DNA from: Chitiniphilus eburneus
GTDB taxonomy: Bacteria; Pseudomonadota; Gammaproteobacteria; Burkholderiales; Chitinibacteraceae
DNA length: 47,327 nt
Reading direction: 5' to 3'
Assembly (NCBI RefSeq): GCF_005048205.1
Contig: NZ_SUMF01000025.1
Location: 1 to 47,327 of the forward strand
Each line of letters starts with the position of its first letter. The stretch's first letter is position 1. A model generated the notes under the pieces. That model did no database searches. It saw only the letters and a program-made list of their open reading frames with translations, and had not been told where the DNA came from. Position numbers and translations under genes: made by a program. Of the stretch, positions 25,287 to 33,693 are shown piece by piece.

Positions 25287-26512
25287 AGCAGGGTCGCCAG
25301 CCGGCGCACGCCTTCCAGCGCCTGTTCCTTGAGCAGCGGGACACGCTCGTCCAGTTGCGCCTTGATACGGCCCTCGTCGGCCTCCAGCCGCCGCAGCATC
25401 GCGCTCAGCGTGGCGGTGCTGACCAGCGGGGTTTCCAGCACGTAGTCGGTGTGACCGAACAGATCGTCGTTGATGCCCTTGGCCTTGACGCTGTAGGCGA
25501 TGGAGCATGTGGGTACGCGGGTGGACATCGCGGCGATGGTGGCGTGGGTACGCGCGCCGATAAAGAAGCGGCATTGCGAGATCACGTACTTGAGCTGCGG
25601 CGCATTCAGGCCGGACGGCACCAGCCCGGCGTGCGCCTGGTGGCTGCCCAGCCGGTCGAACAACTGCTTCAGGTAGGCTTCGTCGCTGTGTTCCGGGTTG
25701 CCGTCGAGCGACGCCACGTGCGGGATCAGCATCACGTGGTAGCCATCGTCCACTGCCTGCCGCACGAAGGCGGCGGCCTCTTCCTGCAACACCGAGCGCG
25801 GCTCGTCGGCCGGGCGGTAGCGGTGGATCAGCGAGCTGAGGTTCAGCCCCAGCACCGGGCGATCCGACCTGGACCAGAACGGCGTCAGATCAACCGGTTG
25901 CGGCACCATCCAGAACGCCGAGTCGGCCACCTTGTGCAGGTTGCGCGCCAGGCCGTGGCGACGCAGATAGTCGTAGCTGACGTTCTCGCGCACCGACACC
26001 ATCGACAGGCGGTCCAGGTGGGCGATCACCTGCGGCACCACGCGCGGCTCCTTGTCGAACGGGCCGACCGAGGCGCCCCACAGCGTGGCGGGCTTGCCCT
26101 GGCGCAGCGTGTACTCGGCGATGTTCACGAAGTGGAACAGCGACACCAGGCCGTAGTCGAGCGAGTAGTTGTCGCCGCCGATGGAGATCAGCGCGTCGGC
26201 GCGCTCCAGATCGCGGCTGTGGGCGGGCGAATAGCCGGTCATCGGCCACTGCATCGACTTGAACACCGGCGCGCGCGAGCTGAGCCGCCCCCACCAGCGA
26301 TGCGCCGACTTCAGCGGAATCGCCGGCACGAACCGCACGCCATCGTCGGCCGCATCCGGCCATTGCCGGCTATCGCGCGCCGCATCGAACGACGGCACCA
26401 TCACTTCGCAACCGGGAAACACCTGGCGCAGCAGGTAGGCATTGGAACGCGTCAGCGCCTCGCAACCGCGATTGCCGAAATTGTCCTGACCGGTCAGATA
26501 GAAATGCTTCAC
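25283..26512 (-). CDS. Polysaccharide pyruvyl transferase family protein
   Basis: 409 residues. The start, FYLTGQDNFGNRGCEALTRSNAYLL, and the middle block ADALISIGGDNYSLDYG fit the family (compare the GDNxG motif). The end has CRFFIGARTHATIAAMSTRVPTCSIAYSVKAKGINDDLFG, the usual R-x-H...P...Y-x-x-K signature. Members add a pyruvate ketal from phosphoenolpyruvate to a sugar, giving the polymer extra negative charge; some members instead act as CsaB-like cell-wall enzymes. It follows a 346-bp gap after the flippase gene and starts the second coupled run of the operon. Confidence 0.88.
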   Translation of the reverse strand: MKHFYLTGQDNFGNRGCEALTRSNAYLLRQVFPGCEVMVPSFDAARDSRQWPDAADDGVRFVPAIPLKSAHRWWGRLSSRAPVFKSMQWPMTGYSPAHSRDLERADALISIGGDNYSLDYGLVSLFHFVNIAEYTLRQGKPATLWGASVGPFDKEPRVVPQVIAHLDRLSMVSVRENVSYDYLRRHGLARNLHKVADSAFWMVPQPVDLTPFWSRSDRPVLGLNLSSLIHRYRPADEPRSVLQEEAAAFVRQAVDDGYHVMLIPHVASLDGNPEHSDEAYLKQLFDRLGSHQAHAGLVPSGLNAPQLKYVISQCRFFIGARTHATIAAMSTRVPTCSIAYSVKAKGINDDLFGHTDYVLETPLVSTATLSAMLRRLEADEGRIKAQLDERVPLLKEQALEGVRRLATLL

Positions 26513-26553
26513 TTCAGTGTTCTCTCAGTGGGATTGGGAATGGGGAAGCAAAA

Positions 26554-26665
26554 TCCGTGGACACGGAGCACACCGAGCGCACGGAGAACACGGAGAAAAC
26601 CCAAGAGGAGAAAACCGGACGGTGGGTGCTCTGTGTTCTCGGCGCGCTCTGTGTCCACAGATCTG
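26554..26665. repeat. Dispersed hairpin family B, copy 2
   Basis: Left arm beginning TCCGTGGACACGGAGC at 26554 and right arm ending CTCTGTGTCCACAGA near 26662 are imperfect inverted complements about 45 bp long. CACGGAG is repeated with periods of 9-15 bp. Same family as 17465-17592. Confidence 0.7.
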
Positions 26666-26710
26666 GAATTGGAATCGGGTGTTGCATGCCCCCCAACGGC
26701 ACGCGCCTCG

Positions 26711-26760
26711 CGCGGCTCCCTCGCGGTGGCGAGGACGGGGGGAGTGGAATCGATCAGGGA
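26711..26760 (+). repeat. Dispersed repeat family A, copy 2
   Basis: CGCGGCTCCCTCGCGGTGGCG, with GGGGGGAGTGGAATCGATCA at its end. It is the same block as at 9206-9265 and 33471-33530, here directly next to a family-B hairpin. Together they fill 26513-26858, where no gene is seen. Confidence 0.85.
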
Positions 26761-26858
26761 GTGCCGAAACCCGTGTACCGCCGCCGCAGTGCGCCCGGCG
26801 ATGCCGGGGGCACGATGCTGCCCGGCCATGGCGGAAGATTGCAGGTTCATCTCGGCAC

Positions 26859-28385
26859 TCACCAGACAAACAGCCGGCCCAGGCGGCCGGGGGCGACGCG
26901 GTTGACCCAGTCGCGTTCGTTGTCGCTGAAGGGGCGCAGCCAGTGCAGGACCAGGGCATACAGCGCCATGGCGAGGAAGCCGGTGCCGTAGGCGGCCAGC
27001 GGGGTGGCGTGGGGAACGACGAACACGCCCGCGACCAGCGCCAGCGTGGTGCCCAGCATCTTGCCGAAGCCACGGAAGTCGATGGCAATGGGCGCGCCGC
27101 TGCGTTTCAGGCCGTACCAGCACACGGCGCACCACAGCACCTCGCTGACCAGCGCGCCGCACACCACACCCTGCCCGCCGTACCAGTGGCCGCCGAGCAG
27201 GGCCACCGGCAGGCCGGACAGTGCCGCCAGCGTGGCCGCCAGGCTGATGTTGGGCGAGCCGGTGGACATGTTGATCATGGCGAACGCGGTATGGACGCAC
27301 TGCATCGACACCACCAGGATCATCACCAGCATGATCGGGTAGGCGCCGCCATACTTGCCGTGGCTGATCAGGTCGAGGAACGGCTCGCCGGCATAGACGA
27401 AGAAGATCAGCAGCGGAAACAGCGTGAAGTAATTCATCTTCACGACGAAGTTGAACATCTCGTCCAGCACCTGCTGACTGCCGCTGGCGGCGTAGCGCGC
27501 CACGAACATGGGGCGGATCACCCCCAGCAGCAGGTAGCCCGGCAGGTAGTTGCGCAGCATGTCGGACAGCGCCTGCGCAAAGCCGTAGTACGCCGCCTGG
27601 ATCAGGCCGGAGAACTTGCTGACCAGCAGCCGCAGCACGTTGTTGCCGTACACCTGCCCGATCACCTGGCTGATGTAGAACTGGAAGCACACCGACAGCA
27701 TCGCGCGCCGGCCGCCGCGCACCGGGCCGACCGAGGCGCCGGCGCGTTCGCGGTAGGTATACAGCGCCAGCGCCACCAGCCCGTAGAGGCACGCCGCCAC
27801 GGTGGACAGCAGGTCGATGGCGACGATGCCGTACAGCGTCGCCGCGTCGCCCTGCCACGCCAGCCAGCCGTAGGCCACCATGCGCAGCGCCGAGCGCACC
27901 AGGAACACGAACTGGGTGTGGCCCTGCATCAGCAGCGCGGGGAACACTTCGGTGAAAAAGCGCATCGCCGCCTCGAACACCAGCAGGATCGAGAACAGCA
28001 GCAGCAGGTCGGCGTCGAACTTCAGGTCGAAGGCATCGCTCAGCCGGTCGAACGCCAGGAACACCGCCAGCGCGAACAGCAGCGACAATGCCTGCCGCGC
28101 CACGCAGCTCCACCACAGCGCGCGGTGCAGCGCGGCGATGCGGCCCTGCACGCGCAGTTCGGTGATGTATTTCTGCGCGAAGGTGGACAGCCCGAAGCCG
28201 GTATAAAGATAGAAGATTTCGACGAAGGCGAAGATCGCCACATACAGGCCGTACTCGGCGGGCTCCAGCAGCCGCGCCAGCAGCACCAGCGCGGCGAAGG
28301 TCATGCCGGCCGACGCCGCCTTGCCGGTAAGGAAGGTGACGATGCTGCGCTTGGCGCGGGTGGCGGTATAGGGATGCGCGCTCAC
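26859..28385 (-). CDS. Oligosaccharide flippase (Wzx/MATE-like)
   Basis: 508 residues with about 12-14 membrane segments. The N-terminus RSIVTFLTGKAASAGMTFAALVLLARLLEPAEYGLYVAIFAFVEI is the standard polysaccharide biosynthesis (Wzx) start. It would flip the undecaprenyl-linked EPS repeat unit across the inner membrane. The start is the GTG at 28385, which overlaps the upstream stop as GTGA and has GGGGAGG 10 bases upstream; there is no suitable ATG. Confidence 0.9.
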   Translation of the reverse strand: MSAHPYTATRAKRSIVTFLTGKAASAGMTFAALVLLARLLEPAEYGLYVAIFAFVEIFYLYTGFGLSTFAQKYITELRVQGRIAALHRALWWSCVARQALSLLFALAVFLAFDRLSDAFDLKFDADLLLLFSILLVFEAAMRFFTEVFPALLMQGHTQFVFLVRSALRMVAYGWLAWQGDAATLYGIVAIDLLSTVAACLYGLVALALYTYRERAGASVGPVRGGRRAMLSVCFQFYISQVIGQVYGNNVLRLLVSKFSGLIQAAYYGFAQALSDMLRNYLPGYLLLGVIRPMFVARYAASGSQQVLDEMFNFVVKMNYFTLFPLLIFFVYAGEPFLDLISHGKYGGAYPIMLVMILVVSMQCVHTAFAMINMSTGSPNISLAATLAALSGLPVALLGGHWYGGQGVVCGALVSEVLWCAVCWYGLKRSGAPIAIDFRGFGKMLGTTLALVAGVFVVPHATPLAAYGTGFLAMALYALVLHWLRPFSDNERDWVNRVAPGRLGRLFVW

Positions 28386-29902
28386 GATGCGTACGCCTCC
28401 CCGCGCCGGCCGGGCTCGCCCTGTGTGGCCTGGCCACCGGCCAGTACCGCGTACGACGCCAGGAACAGCAGGAACACCTGCATCACCGGCACCGACATCA
28501 CATCGGTGTTGTAGATCAGCAGCAGCACCGCCGAGAGCATGGCCGCCGAGGTGGCACGCAGCCACGGCGCGTGGAACGAGGTATCGCCCAGCCGCGCAGC
28601 AAGGCGGCGCGCGCGCTGCCCCAGCACCAGGAAGAAGCCGCACAGCAGCGCGGTGCCGACCACGCCGGTTTCCCACAGCAGGATGGCCAGCGACGAGCGC
28701 GCCAGGCGGAACTGCGGGTAATAGCGCCGCGCCTCGCTGCCGATCATGGTCTTGGCGGTCTTGACCGAGCCGACGCCATGGCCGAACAGCGTGCCGTGGA
28801 CATCGCGGCCGAAGTGCCGGTCGGCCCACAGCGCGATCGCCGCCACCCGGCCCATCTCGCCGGTTTCGCGGTTGATCATGGTGGGATCGACGGTCAGCTC
28901 GATGGTGTGCTCGATGTACGACGGCAGGTCGTGCTGCACCTGGTTCTCGCCGAACTGCTTGAAGTAGACGGTCAGGCCACCCCACAGCAGCAACAGCAGC
29001 ACGATGGCGCCGATGGCGAATTGCAGCGGGCGGCGGAACAGCACGTCGGCGTAGAGATAGAGCGCCAGCAGCGGCGTCAGCATGAACACCACCTTCACTT
29101 CGGCCAGGCCGATGCACAGCAGCGCCGACAGCGTGGCCGCCCAGAACAGCGTGCGCGACATGCGGCCCTGGCGATACAGGCCCAGGCAGGCGAAGAAGCC
29201 GATCAGCAGGAAGATCGCCATCGCCCCGCTGGCGCCGCCGCCTTGCGGATCGCCGCCGAACGCGCCCACCACCGAATCCCAGCGCGCGCCGACGGTACGC
29301 TTGGGCACGATGAACAGCGCCTGGTACAGCACGAACGGCACCTGGCCGATCATGGCCCAGGGCACCAGCGACAGCGCGCGCTGGTACAGGGAGAGGTCAC
29401 GCTGGGTGAGCAGCAGGAAGAAGAAGAACGACAGGATCCACAGGTAATCCTTGCCGCCCAGCATGAACTGCCACAGCCCGGCCCAATACAGCGCCGAGGA
29501 GAACACGCCCACCAGGATGAAGCCCAGCAGCAATGTCACCGGCAGCACCGCCTGGCCGTGGGTGGCGCGCTCGTCGCCGTGGATCAGCGCCTCCATCGGC
29601 AGGCGCAGGTACAGCACCAGCCCCAGCAACGCCGGTAGCCAGTTGGCCTGTTCGAAGCGCAGGAAGTAGATCGCCTGGCCGACGATGATGAAGGCGATGC
29701 CGAGCATGGCCCACACCAGCAGGCGCGGCGGGACGAAGAACAGCACGGCGATGGCGGTGGCGCCGATCACACCGGCTGCCGCCTTGGTGCCGAGCAGGCC
29801 GATGGCGGCGCCCGCGATCAGCGAGAAGCCGGCCAGCATCGAGAGCAGCAACGCCATCTGCAAGGTGGCGCGGCTGGGCAGGGAGAACACGCGACCGATC
29901 AC
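28382..29902 (-). CDS. O-antigen ligase/Wzy-like polymerase
   Basis: 506 residues with 10 or more membrane segments and one large periplasmic loop (about 305-385: GGLTVYFKQFGENQVQHD... through GVGSVKTAKTMIG...RSSLAILLWETGVVG). The loop segment with LFGHGVGS and LLWETGVVG resembles the Wzy_C/WaaL signature. It most likely polymerises repeat units at the periplasmic face. The start is the GTG at 29902 (VIGRVFSLPSR), which overlaps the previous stop as GTGA and has TGGAG upstream. Confidence 0.82.
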   Translation of the reverse strand: MIGRVFSLPSRATLQMALLLSMLAGFSLIAGAAIGLLGTKAAAGVIGATAIAVLFFVPPRLLVWAMLGIAFIIVGQAIYFLRFEQANWLPALLGLVLYLRLPMEALIHGDERATHGQAVLPVTLLLGFILVGVFSSALYWAGLWQFMLGGKDYLWILSFFFFLLLTQRDLSLYQRALSLVPWAMIGQVPFVLYQALFIVPKRTVGARWDSVVGAFGGDPQGGGASGAMAIFLLIGFFACLGLYRQGRMSRTLFWAATLSALLCIGLAEVKVVFMLTPLLALYLYADVLFRRPLQFAIGAIVLLLLLWGGLTVYFKQFGENQVQHDLPSYIEHTIELTVDPTMINRETGEMGRVAAIALWADRHFGRDVHGTLFGHGVGSVKTAKTMIGSEARRYYPQFRLARSSLAILLWETGVVGTALLCGFFLVLGQRARRLAARLGDTSFHAPWLRATSAAMLSAVLLLIYNTDVMSVPVMQVFLLFLASYAVLAGGQATQGEPGRRGEAYAS

Positions 29903-30957
29903 GCCACCGTCTCCAGGCGACGCACCACGTCGTGCACGTGCTTGCGGTGCGACAGCGGTACCAGCGTTTCCGGTTTGGGATACCCGACGGCGATCAGCAT
30001 GACGATGGCTTCGGCGTCGTCCAGGCCGAAGTGGCGATGCACCGCCTTGTCGGAGGCCGGCGCCACGCACCAGTTCAGGCAGCAGCTCACCAGCCCCTGC
30101 GCTTGCAGGCCCAGCAGCAGGCTCATGGCGAACAGGCCGCCATCGACGTAGGGCTGGTTGCGCTCGCTGGCGTCGAAAAAGCCACGCATATCGGCGGTGA
30201 CCATCAGCACCAGCGGCGCGGTATCGCCAAAGCCGCGATTGCCGTTCTGGTAGGCCAGCAGGCGATCGCGCGTGGCCGGGTCCTCGGCCAGGTGCACGCG
30301 GCACGGCTGGCGGTTGCACGCGGACGGGCTGAGCTGCGCGATGCGCACCGCCTCGTCGATGACCGTGCGTTCCACCGGGCGCGGCGCGAAATCGCGGAAG
30401 CTGCGGCGGATGCGGTACAGCTCGTCCAGCGACTGGCGATGGCGAGCGAAATCGATGTCGGACAGGCTGAGCCGCAGCGGCGTCGTCGCCGTCAGGTCGG
30501 GCGCATCCGGCAGGCGCGGCGCGGCCAGGAAGCGCGTCACGCGCTGCGTCACGGCGCCCTGCTGATCCAGCTTCAGCGCCACCAGGCAATCGCGATAGGC
30601 CAGCAGGCTGTCCAGCGCGCCGCGATAGATGGCGTCGTCGGTGGCGAAGCCCTTGGCCTCCCACGCGGTGAGCAGGCGCATCACGTGGTCGGCCGCCTCG
30701 GCGCCGAACATGCGCTTGGCGCCGGGCATGCACATGCCCTTTTCCAGCTTGTGGTAGTAGAACAGCAAGCGCGCCTGGAGCTGCGTCGGCGTCTGGCCCT
30801 GCATCCGGCCCCAGAACATGTGGCGGCCGACGCGGCTGATGTCGTACCAGTGGTAGACCAGCTTGCGCGCGGAGCGCAGCTTCAGCTTGACGTGCCAGTA
30901 GTGCTCGAACAGACGCTCGTTGGCGGCGAGCCGGCCTTTCAACCAGCGCTTGATCAT
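29899..30957 (-). CDS. Nitroreductase-like flavoprotein within the EPS operon
   Basis: 352 residues. The first 160 residues (MIKRWLKGRLAANERLFEHYWHVKLKLRSARKLVYHW and KLEKGMCMPGAKRMFG) form a helical extension, and about 175-345 is a nitroreductase fold: YRIRRSFRDFAPRPVERTVIDEAVRIAQLSPSACNRQP for the FMN phosphate, and LLGLQAQGLVSCCLNW. FMN-dependent redox chemistry is expected, but the substrate is unknown. It overlaps both neighbours by 4 bp (ATGA and GTGA), so it is made with EpsI and the polymerase. A related role in sugar or pyruvate-ketal modification is only a guess. Confidence 0.85.
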   Translation of the reverse strand: MIKRWLKGRLAANERLFEHYWHVKLKLRSARKLVYHWYDISRVGRHMFWGRMQGQTPTQLQARLLFYYHKLEKGMCMPGAKRMFGAEAADHVMRLLTAWEAKGFATDDAIYRGALDSLLAYRDCLVALKLDQQGAVTQRVTRFLAAPRLPDAPDLTATTPLRLSLSDIDFARHRQSLDELYRIRRSFRDFAPRPVERTVIDEAVRIAQLSPSACNRQPCRVHLAEDPATRDRLLAYQNGNRGFGDTAPLVLMVTADMRGFFDASERNQPYVDGGLFAMSLLLGLQAQGLVSCCLNWCVAPASDKAVHRHFGLDDAEAIVMLIAVGYPKPETLVPLSHRKHVHDVVRRLETVA

Positions 30958-31640
30958 GACGCCTCCGTGGCGCCGAAGAACAGCGGCCGGCTGGCCGGCG
31001 GCAGCCCTTCGTACAACGCGCCGAGGAAGCGCTGCTGCACGGCGTATTCATCCTGCGGCGAGGTGCCCAGGGTGGAGACGCGGAAGATCATGCCGTCCGG
31101 GATCACGCCGCGCAGGCCGTAGGCCAGTTGTGCGATCTTGTGCTGCGTGCCGTTGAGCGTGATGCGGTCGCCCACCGTCATCCAGTAGGTGATCGGCTCG
31201 TTGCGCTCGCCCTGCGTGGCGACGAGGCGGCGCACCGGCAGCGTGCGGCCGGCAACGTCCAGCGTGCCGTCGGTGGCCTGCGATACCACGAAGCCCTGCG
31301 CCGGGTAGCAGACATCCGGCTTGTGCACACGCAGGCCGTCGCTCTGGTCGCGGCCATAGGCGATGGACAGCATCACGCGCTCGCCCCGGCTGTTGACGTA
31401 GGTGCGGCCCAGGGTTTCGGTGTAGAGCTGCGCCAGCTTGGCCCGCAATTCGGGCGGCAGCGACACCACATCCTGCGATGCCTCCAGGCGCCAGTCGCCC
31501 AGGCGTTGCGGAATCATCGTTTCCAGCGTGACGCGGCGCGCGTCGGCCAGCGATTGCGTGGGCTTCATCGCCCAGGCCAGCGTGGCGGCGGCCAGCATCA
31601 GGATCGCCAGCGGGATCTGCCAGCGGGTGGAGCGGTTCAT
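30954..31640 (-). CDS. epsI: EpsI, exosortase-associated protein (DUF3485)
   Basis: 228 residues. One N-terminal hydrophobic segment (LAILMLAAATLAWAM), then PQRLGDWRLEASQDVVSLPPELRAKLAQLYTETLGRTYVNSRGERVMLSIAYGRDQSDGLRVHKPDVCYPAQGF, with the C-Y-P-A-Q-G motif typical of EpsI. Partner of the exosortase in the XrtB group; its exact biochemical role is not known. It overlaps xrtB and the nitroreductase gene by ATGA. Confidence 0.93.
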   Translation of the reverse strand: MNRSTRWQIPLAILMLAAATLAWAMKPTQSLADARRVTLETMIPQRLGDWRLEASQDVVSLPPELRAKLAQLYTETLGRTYVNSRGERVMLSIAYGRDQSDGLRVHKPDVCYPAQGFVVSQATDGTLDVAGRTLPVRRLVATQGERNEPITYWMTVGDRITLNGTQHKIAQLAYGLRGVIPDGMIFRVSTLGTSPQDEYAVQQRFLGALYEGLPPASRPLFFGATEAS

Positions 31641-32533
31641 GCGGTCACCTTTGCGGAAGAACGTTTGCCGAGGAACAGCCCGAGCACACGGTCGAAGAGG
31701 AACAGCGAGCCCAGCGCGGCGGCGAACAGGAACAGGCCGGCGGCGCCGTGCACGAAGCCCTGCCCCGCCTCATCACCGAAGTGGTAGGTCACCAGCACCA
31801 GCACGATCACGCGCAGGACGTTGGCGAAGAACGCCAGCGGCAGGATGGCGGCGATCAGCAGCAGGTTGCGCAGCACGCTGCGGTGGCCGGTGAGGTAGAC
31901 ATAGAGCAGGCCGACGGCCGACAGGCTGAACAGCGAATTCAGGCCGGAGCACGCATCGGCCACCAGCAACTGGTAGGGGCCGACATTGAGCAGCACGCCG
32001 CTGCGCGCAACGGGATAGCCGGCCGCGTACAGCGCGACTTCGGCCAGGGCGGACACTTCCTGCTTGAGCGAGGCGGTGATGGCGTCGATGACGAAGCCGG
32101 GCAACGGCACCAGGAACAGCAGGAAGAACAGCGCGAAGCTGCACGCGCGCACGCCGGCCCAGCCCTTGGCCGACAGCAGGATCGCCATCGCGAACGGGAT
32201 GAAGGCGCCGATCTCCAGCAGCAGGATCGCCTGCGAGCGGCCGAAGGCGTAGCACAGCGCGCCCAGCACACCGAACAGCAGGCCCCAGGCCGGCGCGCGG
32301 TTATCCGGCAATGCGGCCAGCACGTCGCGCCGCAGCCAGAACAGCCACAGCACCAGCGCCAGCACGATGGGGCCGTGGCCCAGTTCCTCGGTCTGCCAGA
32401 CCGTGCGCGACAGGTCGTAGACGGTGGGCACGACCAGCACCAGCAGCGCGACGCACAGCAGTGCGTTGCGCCACAGCAGGCCGCCCAGGTCCGCCAGACC
32501 GATCGGCGTCGCGGCTTCGCTGCGCGCCGTCAT
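31637..32533 (-). CDS. xrtB: Exosortase B
   Basis: 298 residues with eight or so membrane helices. Active-site residues of the exosortase/archaeosortase family are present: C195 in VADACSGLNSLFSL, R241 in FFANVLRVIVLV and H262 in GFVHGAAGL. It would cleave PEP-CTERM proteins and transfer them to a still unidentified acceptor. EpsI downstream and the Eps genes upstream place it in the XrtB/EpsH group. The start ATG follows the epsG stop as TGA-C-ATG. The likely substrate is the PEP-CTERM protein at 16668-17195. Confidence 0.95.
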   Translation of the reverse strand: MTARSEAATPIGLADLGGLLWRNALLCVALLVLVVPTVYDLSRTVWQTEELGHGPIVLALVLWLFWLRRDVLAALPDNRAPAWGLLFGVLGALCYAFGRSQAILLLEIGAFIPFAMAILLSAKGWAGVRACSFALFFLLFLVPLPGFVIDAITASLKQEVSALAEVALYAAGYPVARSGVLLNVGPYQLLVADACSGLNSLFSLSAVGLLYVYLTGHRSVLRNLLLIAAILPLAFFANVLRVIVLVLVTYHFGDEAGQGFVHGAAGLFLFAAALGSLFLFDRVLGLFLGKRSSAKVTA

Positions 32534-32534
32534 G

Positions 32535-33404
32535 TCAGCGGCTCCCTTCGTTCAGCACGGCACCGATCACGCGCGCGCCGGTGGCTTCGAGCTGCTGGCG
32601 CAGTTGCGCCAGCTCGCGCAGCCGCGAGCGGTGGCGTTCGGTCACCAGCAGCATGCCGCGCACGCGCGCCGCGATCAGTTGCTGGTCGGCCGCGTCGGTG
32701 GCTGGCGGGGTGTTGACGATCACCACGTCGTAGTGCTCGACCACGCGCTGCAACAGCGCGGGGAAGTTGGCGCGCGACAGCAGTTCCTGCGGGTTGGGCG
32801 GCAGCGTGCCGGCCGGCAACAGCGACAGCCCTTCCAGCGCCTCGATGGCGGTGATGCATTCGTCGCCGCAGCGCCCGGCCAGCAGGTCGGACAGGCCCTG
32901 GCGGTTGTCCAGCCGGAACAGGTCGTGCAGCGTGGGCTGGCGCAGGTTGGCGTCGATCAGCAGCGTGCGCTCGCCCAGTTGCGAGAACACGATGGCGAGA
33001 TTGGCGGCGAAGGTGCCGGTGGGCACGCCACTGTCGTAGCCGGCGAGGCCGATGGTCTTGTGGCCCTGGGCGATCCAGCGCAGCACGAGTTGGCTGCGCA
33101 GGCTGCGCAGCGCTTCGACGGCGGGGCTGAACGGCTGGTAGGCGGCGATCAGCTCGCGGCCCAGCGACATATCGTTGGCGGCGAGGTACGAATACGAGAA
33201 CTGCCGCGCCAGTGCGTGGCGCAGATCGGGCTCGGCCACGTAGCCGAGCTTGATCGCGGCCTCGCCGAAGCGCAGCCCTTCTTCCCGGTGGACATCCAGC
33301 ACGTGCTCGGCCTGTTGCGGCGTGAGCTTGCCCATCTCCAGCAACACCTTGCCGATGTGGCTGGCCTCGGGGGGCAGCATGCTGCCGACGGATTCCTGTT
33401 TCAT
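32535..33404 (-). CDS. epsG: EpsG-like chain-length kinase homologue with degraded nucleotide motifs
   Basis: 289 residues. Residues 15-75 (SHIGKVLLEMGKLTPQQAEHVLDVHREEGLRFGEAAIKLGYV) are the domain that precedes the ATPase in EpsG-type bacterial tyrosine kinases. The ATPase domain keeps Walker A' (TLLID151ANLRQP), but the Walker A position reads GYDSGVPTGTFAANLA (122-137) with no G-[KR]-[ST], and Walker B is VVIVN231TPP where aspartate is expected. No C-terminal tyrosine cluster is seen. It is therefore probably a non-catalytic partner of EpsF, controlling polymer length by contact alone. The frame is intact and it is tightly coupled to xrtB. Confidence 0.85.
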   Translation of the reverse strand: MKQESVGSMLPPEASHIGKVLLEMGKLTPQQAEHVLDVHREEGLRFGEAAIKLGYVAEPDLRHALARQFSYSYLAANDMSLGRELIAAYQPFSPAVEALRSLRSQLVLRWIAQGHKTIGLAGYDSGVPTGTFAANLAIVFSQLGERTLLIDANLRQPTLHDLFRLDNRQGLSDLLAGRCGDECITAIEALEGLSLLPAGTLPPNPQELLSRANFPALLQRVVEHYDVVIVNTPPATDAADQQLIAARVRGMLLVTERHRSRLRELAQLRQQLEATGARVIGAVLNEGSR

Positions 33405-33470
33405 GGCGCGGTCCTTTGTGGCTGATGTTGACGTGGGCAAGGCGTGGAAAAGCGCCGAATCGAAGCCCCC

Positions 33471-33605
33471 CGAACGCAGCGAAGCCCCCTCGCGGCGGCG
33501 AGGGCGGGGGGAGTGGAATCGATCGGGGAGAGCCGCTGCCCGCTCCGCAACTGCCGATGACCAATTCCCAAGGCTCGTGCGGCAGGAGTGGAATCGATCA
33601 GGGAA
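33471..33605 (+). repeat. Dispersed repeat family A, copies 3 and 4
   Basis: A full copy at 33471-33530 (GAAGCCCCCTCGCGGCGGCG ... GGGGGGAGTGGAATCGATC) and a 3'-end-only copy at 33583-33605 (GGAGTGGAATCGATCAGGGA). They occupy the 289-bp gap between epsF and epsG, which has no gene. Confidence 0.85.
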
Positions 33606-33693
33606 GCCGCGCCGCCGACATCCCGCTGGCGCCCCGCGCCCGGCTGGGCCGGGGGCTGGCGATCGCTGATTTGCAACGAGTTCATACAGGTGC

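Noticed and set aside
28382-31051. An 889-codon open frame that could be one very large protein
   Set aside because: Its first 380 codons are the antisense-phase shadow of the nitroreductase gene, with arginine/alanine-rich nonsense; the polymerase starts at the GTG at 29902, which overlaps the previous stop.
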